This document shows, piece by piece, positions 5,273 through 5,946 of a DNA stretch of 5,946 nucleotides (position 1 is the first letter of the stretch; each line of letters begins with the position of its first letter). The DNA comes from an uncultured Clostridia bacterium (GTDB taxonomy: Bacteria > Bacillota > Clostridia > Lachnospirales > Lachnospiraceae): assembly GCA_946620335.1 (NCBI GenBank), contig CAMONF010000097.1:1-5946 (forward strand), read 5' to 3'. The notes beneath the pieces were generated by a model that saw only the letters and a list, made by a program, of their open reading frames with translations, ran no database searches and was not told where the DNA came from. The translations under genes and the position numbers were made by a program.

Positions 5273-5632
5273 TTGCCCAGGAACATGAGGCGGGTCGGCG
5301 ACGGCTATGAGAAGCTGGCGGCCGACTATCTGACCGCCCAGGGCTACGAGATTCTGGAATTGAATTTTCGCTGCCGGTCGGGCGAGATCGACATCATTGC
5401 CCGCGAAGGCCGCTATCTGGTCTTCGTGGAGGTCAAATACAGGAAGGGAGAGGGAATCGGGTCGCCGCTGGAGGCGGTTACGCGCCGTAAACAGCATGTG
5501 ATCTCCCGGGTGGCCCTCTACTATATGGTCCGGCACCGCCTGCCCGATAGCACGCCCTGCCGGTTCGACGTGGTGGGCATTTCACCGGATAAGATCGAGC
5601 TGGTCCGGAATGCCTTCCCTTACTGTGGATAA
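5273..5632 (+). CDS. yraN: YraN/UPF0102 family nuclease-fold protein
   Basis: This 119-residue protein belongs to the UPF0102 (YraN) family, which has a restriction-endonuclease-like fold and no firmly established role. Family motifs are GDGYEKLAADYLTAQGYEIL (9-28), NFRCRSGEIDIIAREG (31-46), VFVEVKYRKG (50-59) and SPLEAVTRRKQHVISRVA (64-81). Glu38 and Asp40 in GEIDII and Glu53 and Lys55 in VEVK form the expected metal-binding, nuclease-like D-ExK pattern, so the site appears intact. FDVVGI near the C-terminus is also typical. The gene starts with TTG 15 bp after rnhB. YraN often neighbours rnhB in genomes, which suggests a nucleic acid repair or processing role; that part is inference. The family call is secure, the function is not. 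Confidence 0.93.
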   Translation: MPRNMRRVGDGYEKLAADYLTAQGYEILELNFRCRSGEIDIIAREGRYLVFVEVKYRKGEGIGSPLEAVTRRKQHVISRVALYYMVRHRLPDSTPCRFDVVGISPDKIELVRNAFPYCG

Positions 5633-5644
5633 AAGGAGCAGATT

Positions 5645-5946
5645 ATGGATTTTATCTGGCATGATCCAAAGGCGCCGCGGATGGCGGTCCATGAGGCACC
5701 GGGCAGCGTGGTATGGCTTTCATTTCCGGCTTTGGACGAGATTGGCTGGCTGGTAAATGCATACACGACCCGGCTCGGCGGCGTGAGCCACGGGGACGTG
5801 GCGGCCATGAATTTCCGGCACACCGGGGAGAGCGACCCGGCCAACATCACCCGCAACTTTCAGATCATCGCGGAGGCGGCCCGCTTCCCCTTCGAGGGCA
5901 TCATCCGTTCCCAGCAGACCCATACCACCAATGTGCGCAAGGTCGG
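5645..5946 (+). CDS. pgeF: PgeF/YfiH family (DUF152, 'polyphenol oxidase') protein, 5' end only
   Basis: The first 100 codons of this gene are in the window and the frame stays open to the edge. The protein shows the family hallmarks: NAYTTRLGGVSHGDVAAMNFRHTGE (38-62), SDPANITRNFQIIAEAARFP, and SQQTHTTNVRKV (89-100). The last includes the first conserved active-site histidine, His93 in QTH. Members were annotated as multicopper polyphenol oxidases (laccases). Work on YfiH/PgeF and the mammalian homologue FAMIN instead points to purine nucleoside enzymology and, in E. coli, correct amino acid use in peptidoglycan precursors. ATG 5645 has AAGGAG at 5633-5638, 6 nt upstream and just past the yraN stop, so the two genes are likely co-transcribed. 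The C-terminal catalytic Cys/His residues are beyond the window. Confidence 0.88.
   Translation, partial: MDFIWHDPKAPRMAVHEAPGSVVWLSFPALDEIGWLVNAYTTRLGGVSHGDVAAMNFRHTGESDPANITRNFQIIAEAARFPFEGIIRSQQTHTTNVRKV

Noticed and set aside
4514..5536. A 340-codon open frame on the minus strand, opposite rnhB and yraN.
   Set aside because: It is the mirror of rnhB and yraN, with shadow-type composition and no recognisable motif. Both sense-strand genes have intact catalytic residues.

Overview
The window is a chromosomal housekeeping cluster, read entirely left to right on the + strand. Its gene order is ffh (3' end) - rpsP - khpA - rimM - trmD - rplS - lepB - rbgA(ylqF) - rnhB - yraN - pgeF (5' end). 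This order is characteristic of Firmicutes. The GC-rich coding sequence, the lack of ylqD between khpA and rimM (B. subtilis has it), and lepB lying between rplS and rbgA all suggest a fairly high-GC member of the Clostridia. That placement is inferred from gene order and protein style, not from a database search. I see no mobile element, CRISPR array, tRNA, rRNA or sign of gene transfer.

Region 1-573 is the last 190 codons of the signal recognition particle protein Ffh. A gap of about 105 bp follows, with an AT-rich leader and a candidate extended -10 promoter. Region 680-2475 is the ribosome biogenesis and tRNA modification block: S16, the KH-domain RNA chaperone KhpA, the 16S maturation factor RimM and the tRNA m1G37 methyltransferase TrmD. 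At 2453-2593 lie a near-consensus promoter and a structured leader for rplS (L19), which ends in a hairpin terminator at 2953-2979. About 150 bp of unassigned, partly foldable sequence follows.

Region 3132-5946 is a second close-packed run: signal peptidase I, the 50S assembly GTPase RbgA, RNase HII, the YraN nuclease-fold protein and the start of a PgeF/YfiH-family enzyme. The genes are 4-15 bp apart and mostly have Shine-Dalgarno sequences next to or overlapping the previous stop codon, which suggests co-transcription.

The cluster supports translation and protein export: SRP targeting and signal peptide removal, small- and large-subunit ribosomal proteins, assembly factors for both subunits, and a tRNA modification that maintains reading frame. 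The most informative part is the regulatory layout. The abundant ribosomal proteins have ATG starts and good ribosome binding sites, and rplS also has its own promoter. The low-demand enzymes between them have a weak ribosome binding site (rimM) or a TTG start (trmD), and inverted repeats span the preceding stop codons. I did not find an undescribed multi-gene system. The best leads are RNA-level: the rplS promoter and leader, and the stop-codon hairpins at the khpA/rimM and rimM/trmD junctions.
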